The notes under the pieces are model-generated. The model saw only the letters and a list, made by a program, of their open reading frames with translations, did not search any database and was not told where the DNA came from. The position numbers and the translations under genes are program-made. This document shows positions 45,101 through 57,100 of a stretch of DNA of 64,000 nt, in pieces. This stretch comes from Edolisoma coerulescens (Eukaryota > Chordata > Aves > Passeriformes > Campephagidae): positions 226,848 through 290,847 of the forward strand of contig VWZW01004144.1 of assembly GCA_013397115.1 (NCBI GenBank), read 5' to 3'. Numbering within the stretch: the first letter of the stretch is position 1; the number at the start of each line of letters is the position of its first letter.

Positions 45101-48100
45101 TCAGATGTTAATGCAATAATCTTCTGCGTGTTCCCAGTTATGCTGCTGTTTCCATTTTTCAGGGCAAGTGACTTACCATGTTGGTGCCAGAACCAAGAAT
45201 AGACCTCAGGTGTCCTGACTCTAATTCTGTGGTTCAGCTGTGGGATCATGCTGCCTTTTTTTATTCCCCTGCCCTCTTCTTGGCAAACCAGAAATAGCTG
45301 CCCGAATATCCTCAGTTCTTCTTCGCCCCAAATGAAGAATTTGTGAGGGCAGAGGTGCCTCTTTTGTAGTTCAGAAAAAAAATGGGCTGTGCCGTAGGTC
45401 CTGTTTAGATGGTGCTAGCTGCTGGTTTGATTACATCTGCAGTTCTGGGAGCTGCTTTTCTCCAGAGCTGGTAGTTGGCTCAAGATTGCTGGGGCTTCTG
45501 TGGTGATGCAGCCTGGAGAGGATTGTGTGCCCTGGACTTTGTGTGGCTCCTCTAATAACAGCAGTGACAGGTTTTTTTAGTGGAGTAATGGGAATATAAT
45601 GAAATTGGAAAGATTTGAGCTGGGTAGATCCTCTGGAGGTATCCAGTGTGCTGCTCAGGTGAGCTCCAAGGGTCTAAGGACACAGTTCCTCTCCATCTCT
45701 GGGCCTTGTCCCATGGCTGCTCCACTTAAGAGGAAGAAATTCTTGTGCCTCTGCTCTTGCTGCAGCTTTTCCTTGGTTTTTTTGTGCCCCTGTAAGAGTT
45801 TGGTAAATAGGGAGAATCCAGTGTCTGCCTTCCCTGTGCCAAGCAAAGCCTGTCCCTGTTCTGTGTGCCCCAGCCCCACATCTGCCACTGCTGCTGGCCA
45901 TGGTTCAGTCGGTGTCCCTGTGCTGTGGCTGTGCGGGCTCCTCACGGGCAGCTCCAGGTCCCACGGCTGCAGGCGAAAAGTGCTAAAATTTAGGATTGGA
46001 TGGGAATGTTGGTCACCCCTTCCCTGCTGTGAGCTTTGAGCTGCTTGGTGCTTGTGTGTGAGGAGGGTAAGCTCACCCTGGCAGCAACATCTGGCTGCGT
46101 CACTGCTGAACTACAGATGTGGGAGGTGGTTGAGGTGCCCATTTGCTTTTCAGACATGCAGATGTTTCTCAGTGTCTGTAGGAGGTGCTGCTTTTTGGCT
46201 GACTAAAACATTCAGCTTGCTCCCACCCCACCAGGACAGAGCTTGGCTGGGTGGTAAAAACTGCAGACGAGCTGTTTTTCTGGAATTGCAGCAGGCTATT
46301 GTTTAGGACATTAGCTTTTTTTTTTTTTTTTAAACTTTATGAGCTTATTTGATGCATGACAAAAGAAAGTGCACTGTATTCAGTCTCCAGGGCCCTCAGT
46401 CACACTGCTTCTCTCCTCTGCTGCCCTGCCCCAAATGTGTATATGGTGCTGCAGCCTCTGGGCATGGCAGGTGTCACCTCAACCTGGCTCTTCTGCCCTG
46501 TTTCTCCTGGTAAGAGCATTCCTGTCGATCTCTGTGGGGAGATCCAGGCAGAAGGGTGGACTTCAGCCTACCTAGCAGTTGGTGGATGCAGGGGAGGTCT
46601 TAACAGCTTGCCATCCTTCTTGTGCTGAGTAATCTCCAAGCAGATAAACTTCTGGAGACGGCAGTGTCCCTCTGCCCGACCTTGCTGGGGGTGCCAGCCT
46701 GCGGAGGCGACCCTCTAAAGGCCTTGCTCATTCAAGTCCTGGACTCTTCAAAGTAGGCTTTTTCCAGCCCTGCAGTGAGGTTCTAAAGGCTGGAACACAT
46801 CTCCAGAGCATGACTTCCAAAGGTGTGTGTGCTCCTCTGGCCCTGGGGCTGCGGCCAGCACGGTGTCGAGCCGCCCGCGCGCAGAACCCGTGGGTGCCAG
46901 ACGTGGCTGGCAGCTCAAGGACCAGGCCTGGCACGCTGCTCCTGCAACAGGAGTTCCCTGGCCCACTCTCCATGTGTCTGCAGGCTCCAAGGGGTGCAGC
47001 CCTGTGGCAAATGCTGTTCTCTGCCATGGGGGAGCTCCCACTGATGTTCTGAGTGTGGAGGACTAACTTGGGTGGAAGGACCTGGACAGCTGCTGGGTGA
47101 GAGGGATTTTTGCTCTGGGCAAGACTGTTTCTGGATAATTTGACTAAACTGATGCACCAGGAAGTGAAGAGCATCAGCACTGACCTCATATGCTGTTGGC
47201 TGGGTGGTCTCCCAGAGAGCTGAACTGAAGCATTTTCTTCAAAGGGCAGTGTGGAGGTGGCTGAGGTTCTGGTCAGCTCTGTCCATCAGGAGTAAACTCG
47301 GAGGATGCGCCGTGTGAAATGTCTGGATGTGGCACTTGGTGCCCTGGTCTAGCTGGCAAGGTGGTGATTGGTCAAAGGTTGAACTCTATGTTGGAGATCT
47401 TTTCCAACCAAAATGATTTTGTTGCTCTTAAGGTGTTATCCAAGGTAATAAAGTGTCATTTGTCATCAGCATAGTGGTTATTTTCCCAGAGCCCGTCTTT
47501 CCCTGAGCTGCCAGCACCAGCAATTCTTGGGGTTCGTCTTTACATTCATCTCTTACAGAATGGGTGTGGGCAAAGCTACCAGGAAGGTATACATATCAAA
47601 TGGCTGTAAATTACAGTGTGCAGGGAAGAACTGTGTGCTCCAAGGTCCTGGGCAGGTGCTGGAAGTCTTAAATTGCGTGTCTTAACCAGTGGATGGAATA
47701 GTAAAAGCTGTTCTCAGTGCTTGGATTGGGCATCTTGCTGTTGGGGCACTTTCCCAGGGTGTGCTATGAATTGCAGCTTTGTGCTGGTGGAGTAATCTGC
47801 TTGAGACAGGGTAAACTCACAATAAATGTGGTAGTTCAGTGGTTGGTAACGGGATTTAAAGGATAGTTTGGGGTCTACAGGTAGAGTTGACTTCAAGAGT
47901 TGAAACCACCTCTGTGGGCTCATTGTAGCTGCTTATTTCTGTCAAGTGTCTGGCTCGGGTATGATGGGTCTGAGAGCCTTGTGCATGCTCCCTTGGGCAT
48001 CTTTAGGGGCCCTGGGATGATGCAGGAATAAAGGTGTATCCAAACAGCGGTTACTAGGGAAAGCTCAGCTAAGGAGGAGGAGTAGTTTGAAAAATGCTCC

Positions 48101-51100
48101 TCTCCCAGAGAGTGGCCTGCGTGGCCAGGACCTGGCAGTGCCAGGCGGTGTCACGGCTGTTCCACAGAGCTCAGACCTGCCAGTGCTGGGCTGGAGATGG
48201 AGCAGAGCGTGCTGGCTCCGCGTCAGGCGTTAGAGCCGCAGCAGTGAGTCAAAAGTCAGCGCCGAGTTTCTATTAAAAGCTCCTGCTCTGCTGTCCCCTG
48301 CAGAGGAGTGTTGCTATGTGCCTCCCGTGCCGCACTGAGCGGAGGCAGGAAGAGTTCCAGAAGCTCTCTTGGTGTGCGAGTGGTGAATGGGAGTCATGTT
48401 GACCCCTCAGTTAAAGTTTCCCCTCTAGGTGTGAAAAATATGTCTTTGCACTCGTGTTGTTTTCTTACCCCGAGCAGTTTCTGTGATACTTGCTTTTTCA
48501 CTTTGGGACTTTGATGGATGCTCTTGACTCCAGGAATTGCTGATGCATCTTGCATGTGCGTTGGGAAGGATTTTTCCCCTATGTGAGCTGTCTGCTTGGG
48601 AGGGGAGACAAGGTCAACTTCCCAGGAAGAACTGTGGCCCCAATGCCTTGAACGCTTTTTTAGGTGGGCAGCCTGTGTTGGGCTCTTGTGCCCCATTCCC
48701 CAGGAGGGGTTTGGTGGGTTGGAGCAGGGAGTTAGAGCAGGATGCCTTTGGGGGGGTGGTGCTGAGGAATGAGATCTGGGTGTCTCATGCTGGTGTTTCC
48801 TAGGCTACCTGCACAGCCTGGCATCAGGGCACACAGCCTGGTCACTGCGCAAGGATAAAAGAGGAAATGCTGCATTTGTTTCGTGGCTTTTCCTTCCAAT
48901 GTCCCTGCGAGCAGCTGTGGGTACCAGGTGAAGCTGAGTCAGGCCCACTGGCGTGATGTGGGGTCTCCCACGAGCTCGGTGTGTCCTGCAGAGTGTGCAA
49001 TCAAGTGCTGCCTGTGCAGAGCTGTCAAAGCTGCTGGAGTGGATGGAACCCATCTGTGTTAACAGCAGGATGTCAGCGCTTCCAGGACATGAGGTTAGGA
49101 TTGGGGCACTTGAAGCTGGCAGGACTTTGTGTGGTGATAGTAGATCCATTTGAAGGGCAGTAATCCTGATGCTTGAATGTGCTCATACTGGCCTTCCTGG
49201 TTTTGTAACTGCTGTGAGAGCTGAGAAATCCTGAGAGAAATGTGTACGTGGTGGCAGGGGTGAGGGTGAGATAAATGGGGCAGAGCACCTGGACCCTGTA
49301 ATGCCACTGGGAGCTCCCGATGAGCCCCAAACCCTTGCTGTTGCATCCCAAATGGAGTTCTGGTCCTGCATCTCTGCTAACCAGGAGATGAGGGGCAGGG
49401 ACAGCATTGTCTGGTAGCAGTCTGCCTGACGTTTGCTGCTCCAGGTCTCTGGAATGCTGTGCAGCTGGGGTCAGCACGGGGCTGCCGGCGTTCCAAACCC
49501 ACGGTCCTCACTGGCTGGGGAGGAGGAGGAGGAGGGTGTCAGCGCGGGAGCATTTGTTGGCAGCAAGGCTTGGGCTGTGGGATCAGCTGCTTTGCTTTGC
49601 CTCTTGTGCTGTTTAGTGACTAATCAGATTTTGGAGCCTGTCGGACAGATTCAGCTGTCTCCCCGGAACAATACGCCGGCTGTATTTTTAAACACATCAC
49701 GTGGCTTCAGAGAAGTCGGCAGAGCAGAGTGCGGCTTGCCGGGGCTGGGAGATGCTGTGCCCTGCTCGGAGCTGTGACTAGGAGGGAGCATCTCCTCCCT
49801 GGCTGTGCCACATTCCCTCGGTCCTGGGGCTGCTGCTGCCCGGGCTCTGCCCAGGTAAGGACTGCTGGGCTGGCCAGTGTTTTCCTGTGGCTGCAGGGCT
49901 AGGTGTGAGCGCAGGTGCTGCTGTCGGGGAGAGCCAAGGGCAGGAGGTCCCTTTCTCAGTGTGGTCAGAGGTGAGTTCCTAGTCCCGTGATGTAGCCAAA
50001 ATAGGGGAATCTTGCAGGGATAAGGCTCTGCAAGTATGGGAAGATGTTGTGACTCTTACTGAGGGCTCTGCCTTGAGTTGAGGGAGATGCTTCAAGTAGA
50101 GGGCCCACCTGTACCTGTGTGAAGTCTCTGTTGGTATGGTGAGGCTGGAGTGCCAGTTTGACGGCAGGTGTGCCATGGGATAATGCAGCTTGGCACGGGT
50201 ACATCCCAGCATCTAGCCTCAGTCGTGCTCAGCAGCTCTCCCTGGCGCTGACACTGCGCTGTCCTGGTATCTGACCGTGGTGCACTTGAGCCATGATGGT
50301 GTTGTCACTCTCCTGGTTTGGGTGGTGGTTTGGATTATTAATCCTCATCTGCACAGAAGCTGCTGAAAAATCTGGGTTAAAACCTTGTGGTTCAGCTTGC
50401 TTTGATCAGGTGGGGCTTGGAGGATCTCAAGTGGATCCCAAATTTGCTTTGCTGAAATCTGAAAGCTTCAGGGCAGGCTGCCTTGTTTTGCAGCCTCTGA
50501 ATAATTAAAACCATTTCTGAATGCTTTGCTCTTTTCACTGGGTTTGGGTACACATTCAGCTTGCTGAGACTTGCTCCTTTTGAATAGACTGGCTTGTGTT
50601 GTGCCCCTGTGGGATCCCTGCCCTGCCTTCCTTCTCCTTCTGGGTGGCAGCTGCCCCCACATCACTGACCAGGATGTGACTTTATGACCTTTGCGTGGCC
50701 TGGTCCTCTGCTCAGAAGCAGCTCTGTTTGTAGGGAGGCGTTTTCCTGGATTCTCCTCAGTGGGAGGAAAACCTGCAGTGCGAGGGAAGCAGTCTGGCAC
50801 ATCCTCGTCTGCAGGCTCTGGGGCAGAGGCCTGACCAGACAGGCTTGCTGTGAGCACACACCGGGAACAACGAAGCCTCTCTGTCAGCAGCCCAGGCTGG
50901 CACCTTCCTGTCTGCCCACAGCCAGCTCCTGGCAGGGCTGATATGAGCAGTGTCCCACCTCTGAGCCTGAAAATTCCTGCTGGTGGGCCAGGTGTGCCTG
51001 CCACTGGTGTGTGCCCCCATCCCTGGGGAGCTTGCTGTGAGCCCTGGCTTGCTCCAGCACGAGTGGCATGGACTGGGCAGAGGGCCCTGTCCCAGAGCAC

Positions 51101-54100
51101 CTCTGAGGTCCATAATCTGGGATGTGGGATCTCTGAACTTCTCCCAGATGAAATGGGTTCTCCTGGCCAATCTGTCTCATAACCCTTCATGTTTGTCAGC
51201 CACACCAGGCTGCTGTGGGTTCTTTGCAGCACCATGGCCCAGCGGATGGCAAACACCAGAGATGCCACCTCCCAGACATGCCATTTGTGGGCCTCCTGGG
51301 CCACAGGAGCCAGGAGGAAGGAGCAGTGTTGTGCTGCAGCCCCGACAGACTCTGTCTCTCTCTGTTGCAGTTCTCAGCATGCTGAGTAACCCTCTCGGGA
51401 ACGTCCTGGGGAAGCCCCCGCTGGGTTTTCTGCCTTTAGACCCCATTGGTTCAGACCTGCCAGAAAAGTTTTCCACGCCATCGCTGAGGAACTCCCGCTC
51501 CCTCCTGGACTCCCGCTCCAGCAGCCCCTCGGACTCGGACACCAGTGGGTTCAGCTCTGGTTCTGACCACCTCTCAGACTTGATTGTAAGTTTGGGTCCT
51601 GGGGTCTCACTGTGTTGTTGGGGGAGCACGGAATAGCGGAGTGGAGCTGCCAGCCAGAGCCCTGCCTGTGCAGGAATGGGAGGGAATGCTGGGGGGAGCT
51701 GCACAGCCCAGGGTTTGGGAGAAAGGCTGCTCATGCGGTCCTTCAGCACAAGCAAGCAGTATCCTCATATATTTTTCTTCTAATATTTTGACTTTCTGGG
51801 TCTGTGCTTGCAACCCTACTGGGTTACAGTAGCTCCCAGAGGGATCTTGAGTGCTTGAGCTGGTGTGTGGCAGAGGGGTGTCTGTGCCTTGATCCCAGCA
51901 GGGTGGCTGATCCAGCCAGGACTTCTCAGGAGCTCCTGTCCCTGCCTTTCATTGCCCTTCCCATTTGCTGACTGCACTTCTCCATCTCAGGGCGGTTTCT
52001 TCTAGAGCAAACTGGGTCTAGCCTGCTCCCATTCCCTAAAGCACAGCTAAATTTGGAAGGCAGGGAGCAAGTGAGTGTCTGTCTGACTGCCCCAGTCTGC
52101 TCTGCTGGGACTGTGGCCGGGTGCAAGTGGCAGCTCTGGGTGCCAGCAGGACAGCCTGGTTCTGGTCAGCTCTGGGATGCTGCTGCATGGCCTGGCCTTG
52201 GCACAGGAGGATAAAGCCAGGAGCTGCTCCAGGCTCTGCTGTGGTGGCCTTGAGCCCCGTGTTGGGGTGGGTGTGAAGGACAGAGCTGACTGGATGTGGG
52301 GCTGATTCTGCTGTGTTCCACCTGGAGAACCAGGATGTGCTGAGTGGCTGCAGCAGCTGGGCAGTGACGGTGGCAGGCGGCGCAGGGCACAGGGCTCTGT
52401 GCTGGCCTTGTTTGTGGAGGGCAGGACTCCGAGCACGGCCCCGGTGTGGGCGGCTGCCGTGGCAGCGCAGGGACGGATCCGCAGCGCGGCTGGCACGGAG
52501 CTGTGCCACGTCTCGCCTCCCTGCTGGTCCATTAATCCGAGCTTTCCCTCCTCCTGCCCTGGGAGGGGCTGTGCTCCACGGTGCCCACTCCTTGGTCAGG
52601 CAGCCCTGGAGCTGGGCTGTGAGGATGAGATCCAGCTGGTGCCTGCAGAGCCCATGGGCACTTCCAGTGAGCCCTCTTCACTGCGGGCACAGCACAGAGC
52701 CTGAGGCTCCTTCTGGGGTGGCTGGTGCTCCCCAGGGGTGACACTCTCCTTGAGGCTGCACAGCCAGGGGTAGCTGTTGGCTTGGTGGTCTGTGAAGTGC
52801 CTCCTGCTTAATGATCCCTGCTGCTGATCATGGGCATGGGTTCAGTGGGGAATGGCCCAGGGTGCTGGGATGTGTTGGGGTGGCTGCTTTCCTGCCTCTG
52901 CCAGGCCTCAGAGGGTCTCAGGAGATCCCTGGGAGCTCCTTCTCCTGCCATGGCCGAGGGCAGGGCCCCAGTGTGATAGGTCACCTCTGGCATTACATGC
53001 TCGTACTCAGAGCTGGATTTCAGCGTGGCCTTTCTCTTGCAGTCAAGCCTTCGCATCTCCCCTCCCCTGCCCTTCTTGCCTCTCAGTGGGGTGTCAAGAG
53101 ACCCCCTGAAGATGGGAGTGGGATCCCAGCTGGATCAAGATCAAGCTGCCCTGGCTGCAGTAACTTCCTCCCCAGCCAGTGCATCGAAAAGATGGCCTGG
53201 AGCATCTGCGTGGCCTTCCTGGGATCTTCTGGACTCTCCGGAAGACCCCTTCAGTATTGAAAGAGAAGCCCGGCTTCATCGGCAGGCGGCAGGTGGGGCA
53301 GGAGGGGTGTCCGGGGGATGGTCCCGCACCTGGGGGAGGGCAGGTGGCCTCTGTGCAGACACTGGCTGGGCACAGAGTTTGCAGCAGAGCTCCAGGCCCA
53401 AGCAGATCTTGCTCCAGGCCCAAGCCTGACTCTGGCTCTACCTGCTGAGAGAACAGGCAGGTGTGGGCAGCTGCCTGTGGCTGTGCAGCTCTGCTCAGCC
53501 TGTAGCTGGGGAATATGGGGAGACCTGTGGGAGAGTGGGAAGGAAGTGATCCTGTACTGAGTATTACTGGTGTCTTCTCCAAGCTGTGAACGAAGCAACC
53601 TGCACCTGGAGCGGGCAACTGCCTCCCCGAAACTACAAGAACCCTGTCTACTCCTGCAAAGTGTTCCTGGGAGGAGTCCCATGGGACATTACAGAAGGTG
53701 AGCAGCCCCTGGAAGGGGAGGCCCCATGCCGAGGCCTTGAGTGTTGACATTGGGAGGGTGCAGGATGGAGCTGTTTGTGGGGGACACTGACCTCTCTCCT
53801 TCTGTCTGTAGCTGGGCTGATCAACACTTTCCGTGTTTTTGGCTCCCTGAGTGTGGAGTGGCCCGGTAAGGATGGCAAACACCCACGCTGTCCTCCCAAA
53901 GGTAATATGCCTAAAGGTAATAGCGACACGGTAGGGTTACTTTTTTCCCATGCTATGTTACAGCACGGATGCTGGGATGGTACAGCTGCATGCTGGTGAC
54001 TGGATGGTACAGAGCACCCGGGGTAATGTCCTGCCCTCACTTGGTTCTGCACCTGGGCTGCAGAGCACTGGCACCCCAAACCCAGTGTCCCCACCCATCC

Positions 54101-57100
54101 ATAGCAGGGTTGGACAGAACTGTGGGCTGGGGGAACCCTCTCTGGGTGTTTCTGGAGCCCCCTGTAGGGCTGTGGCTCCAGAACAGCTGCCGGTCCCACT
54201 GCCAGCATGTGCAGCTGGGCTGACATACTGTGTAAGCAGGAATTAGTTATGGGGTAGGAAATGGCTGGTTTGGAGGCCCTGTAGTGCCTGATGGAGCAAT
54301 GTGAGCTGGAGTACTGGCATCCATGGGAGGGACTTTAAAACCCTGGACTTTATTTGAGCCAGGCTGTCCTAAATATGAAGCAGGGTCTGTTTTCCTGCAT
54401 ACCTCACTGTGGCCAGGCTGGTGGTGCCCACCTGGCATGTCCAGGTGTGGTTTGTGTGTGACGCTCTGGCCCCGGACCTGAGCACCCTGCCCCTCGTGCT
54501 GTGCTTGGGTTTGGGCTCTTCCCAGCTGGGCTTATACATAAGAGTCGGCTGGGAACAGCAGGAGCTGCCACACAGATACTTCAGGTGGCACCCAAGAGTG
54601 ATTTTGAGATGTCTGCAAATTGGGATGGTCTGTTCCTCCTCCACCACAGCTCTAACAGCTGCCTCTTTCCCTTCTCCTCCAAAGGATACGTCTACCTGGT
54701 GTTTGAGTCGGAGAAGTCGGTGCGTGCGCTGCTCCAGGCGTGCTCGCAGGACCTGCTGAGCCCCGACGGGCTCAGTGAGTACTACTTCAAGATGTCCAGC
54801 CGCAGGATGCGCTGCAAAGAGGTGAGCAGAGCTGTGAGAGCAGCCTGACATGGCAGCAGGAGATGCAGAGGAGGTCCCTGGAGGAAAGCAAAGCAGGGCT
54901 GGAACAGCAGCTGAAGGCATGCCGCCTCCTGGCTGGCTTTGACTGCTCTGTGCTTGTGGTAGGGATGTGTCAGCTCAGTGTTTGCCCTTCACAACAGCTT
55001 CTGTCAAACCAACCTGGAGCTTCTGGGTTGGTGGCAGACCCTGCCTTCAGGCTTCAGTTAGCTGGGACAGAGCATGGAAGCAGTGATTTGACTGCTCTGT
55101 GCTGCTTCCATCACACCTTTGCTTGCAGAGACAGACTGGGATCCCTCAGGTGCATTGTCAGGCCTCCTCTGCTTGCGGAACAAATGGCTTTCACACCCAG
55201 CAGGCAGATATTCTGGATCCCAGGCTGCTCTCCATCATGGCCTTGGCTGGCTGTCCTGTGCTCTGGGGTGGCTGGGGCTGCCAGAGGTTGCATTTGGGCT
55301 TACGGGAAAGGGGGACCTCAGATTAGGGACAACTGCCTGCGTTCAGAGAGTTACATACAGGATGGAGATGCAGCTCTTAATCTAGACAGGCACAAACTAA
55401 TTGTGCTCCAGACAGCTCTCCCGGTGTCTGGCAATTGGCAGCGCTTCTGTGCTCAGTGATTTAGTTCTGCCAGAAGCTTCTCCTCTCCAGAGCCCTCCAT
55501 CAGCTGCAGAGCAGATGGGAGCTCCTGATGGAGCTGGCAGTGGGTGGTTATTCCAGTGGTCCCCTCCAACATCAGGCTCCTGTGCTGGGAGGTACCTGAC
55601 TGGGCCATAAATACAGGTGGGAGGGATGTGGCTTGTCCTCTGGCTGCCACCCCTGAGGGACTGCTGGCTTGGGTTCCAGTTTGGCTGGAAGCAGTGTTGG
55701 TTTTATTCCCTTGCGAGTTCTCCGGAGGTGTCTGGAGCTCTAGATGGATGTGGACCCTGAGCAGCAGTAGATGACAAATGATGTTTGCAGCTCGGGGCGA
55801 AGTCTGAGGTTGGGGGGTGCTCCTGGTTGCAGGTGCAGGTGATCCCGTGGGTGCTGGCCGACAGCAACTTTGTGCGCAGCCCCTCGCAGCGGCTGGACCC
55901 CAGCAAGACGGTGTTCGTGGGGGCCCTGCACGGGATGCTCAACGCAGAGGCCCTGGCAGCCGTCATGTACGACCTGTTTGGAGGGGTGGTCTATGCTGGC
56001 ATCGACACTGACAAGCACAAGTATCCCATAGGTGAGTGATGATTCCAGCGGGGTTGGTGGTCACCCCACCATGCTCTGAGGAGGCTGCGGTGTGCCCTTG
56101 GCTTGTCCTTCTGTTGGAAGACTGCCCGGGTGCCAGGCTTGGGGAGCAGATGCTGTCCAACCTTTTTCTGCAGTCTGTGCTTCTCATCTCCTGGCCCTGG
56201 GGAGGGCTGATGGAGCCGATGTGCCTGGGAATTGGAAGGTCCAGGATCATTCCAGAGCAGCCTGAAATTTTGAGTATCCCTTTAGGCATTGCTGAAGGTT
56301 TCTCTGTCCTTGTTCAGTGCTGTCTGTTAGTGGTTGTTGGATGCTGCTGTAGCTGCTTTTCTGTTCCCAGAGCAGAGACAGCTGTGGGTCTTCCCACTCT
56401 TGGGCTCTTGTCACCAGAGCTGAAACATGGCATGTCACGACATGTGTACCTCCCTGGAGGCCTCATGGGCCCGGGGACAGCACTGAGGTGGCTGGTCTGT
56501 TGGAAAAGCCCCACAGCCTGTGCCTGAGGACCAGCTTGCCAGGCTGAGGCTGCAGCAAGTCACAGACTTGGAGAGACTGTGAATCTCCTGGTGTTGCCAG
56601 GCAGTAACAGTGTCAGAGCTTGGTAATGCAGAGCTGTCACTGCTTGTCACTGTCCTTGGACAGCAGTCAGGCTTTTCTGGGCAAGGATCAGGTTTAGGAT
56701 GTGCCTGTGGTGCTGCAAAGCCCCTGAAGTGCCTTTAGGGGGGGACAGTCTCAAGGGGGTGGGAATGGGAGTATGAGACTTCAAGCAAATTCTCAGTGTG
56801 ACTGGATGGGGTGTCACAGAACCTCCCTGTGCTGGCCCTGTGAGATCCCCAACCCCCTGAGGTTCATGCAGAGCCCAGGTTGCTCCAAGTAGGCAAGATC
56901 CATCTCCCAACAGCTCAGTGGCACCTCCACCCTTGGAGCTGTGCTAAAGTCACAGCAGTCAGAGCTCCATTTTGGTAACTAAGCTGTGCCCTGGTTGGTT
57001 GTGCTGATTGAGGCATCTCCTGTAACCCCAAACTGGATCCAGGCCCTCCTGCCTGTGTCCTGTGCGATGCTTCAGGTAGAGAATGGACGGGTTTTGTGTG

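Larger units (their letters stand above)
36595..51370. other. CPEB1: CPEB1 intron 3 content
   Basis: This 14.8-kb intron holds two CR1 fragments (listed separately), an A run near 37930-37944 and a T run at about 46316-46331. I recognise no nested gene on either strand. A GC- and CpG-rich patch at 38395-38560 is embedded in it. It could be a small orphan CpG island but shows no exon structure that I can support. Confidence 0.4.

Noticed and set aside
45590..45675. Possible third antisense CR1 fragment in CPEB1 intron 3
   Set aside because: Only a weak resemblance (CCTCTGGAGGTATCCAG) over less than 50 bp; too short to claim.
55530..55600. Possible sense CR1 fragment in a CPEB1 intron
   Set aside because: The phrase ATTCCAGTGGTCCCCTCCAA is CR1-like but isolated; insufficient length for a call.
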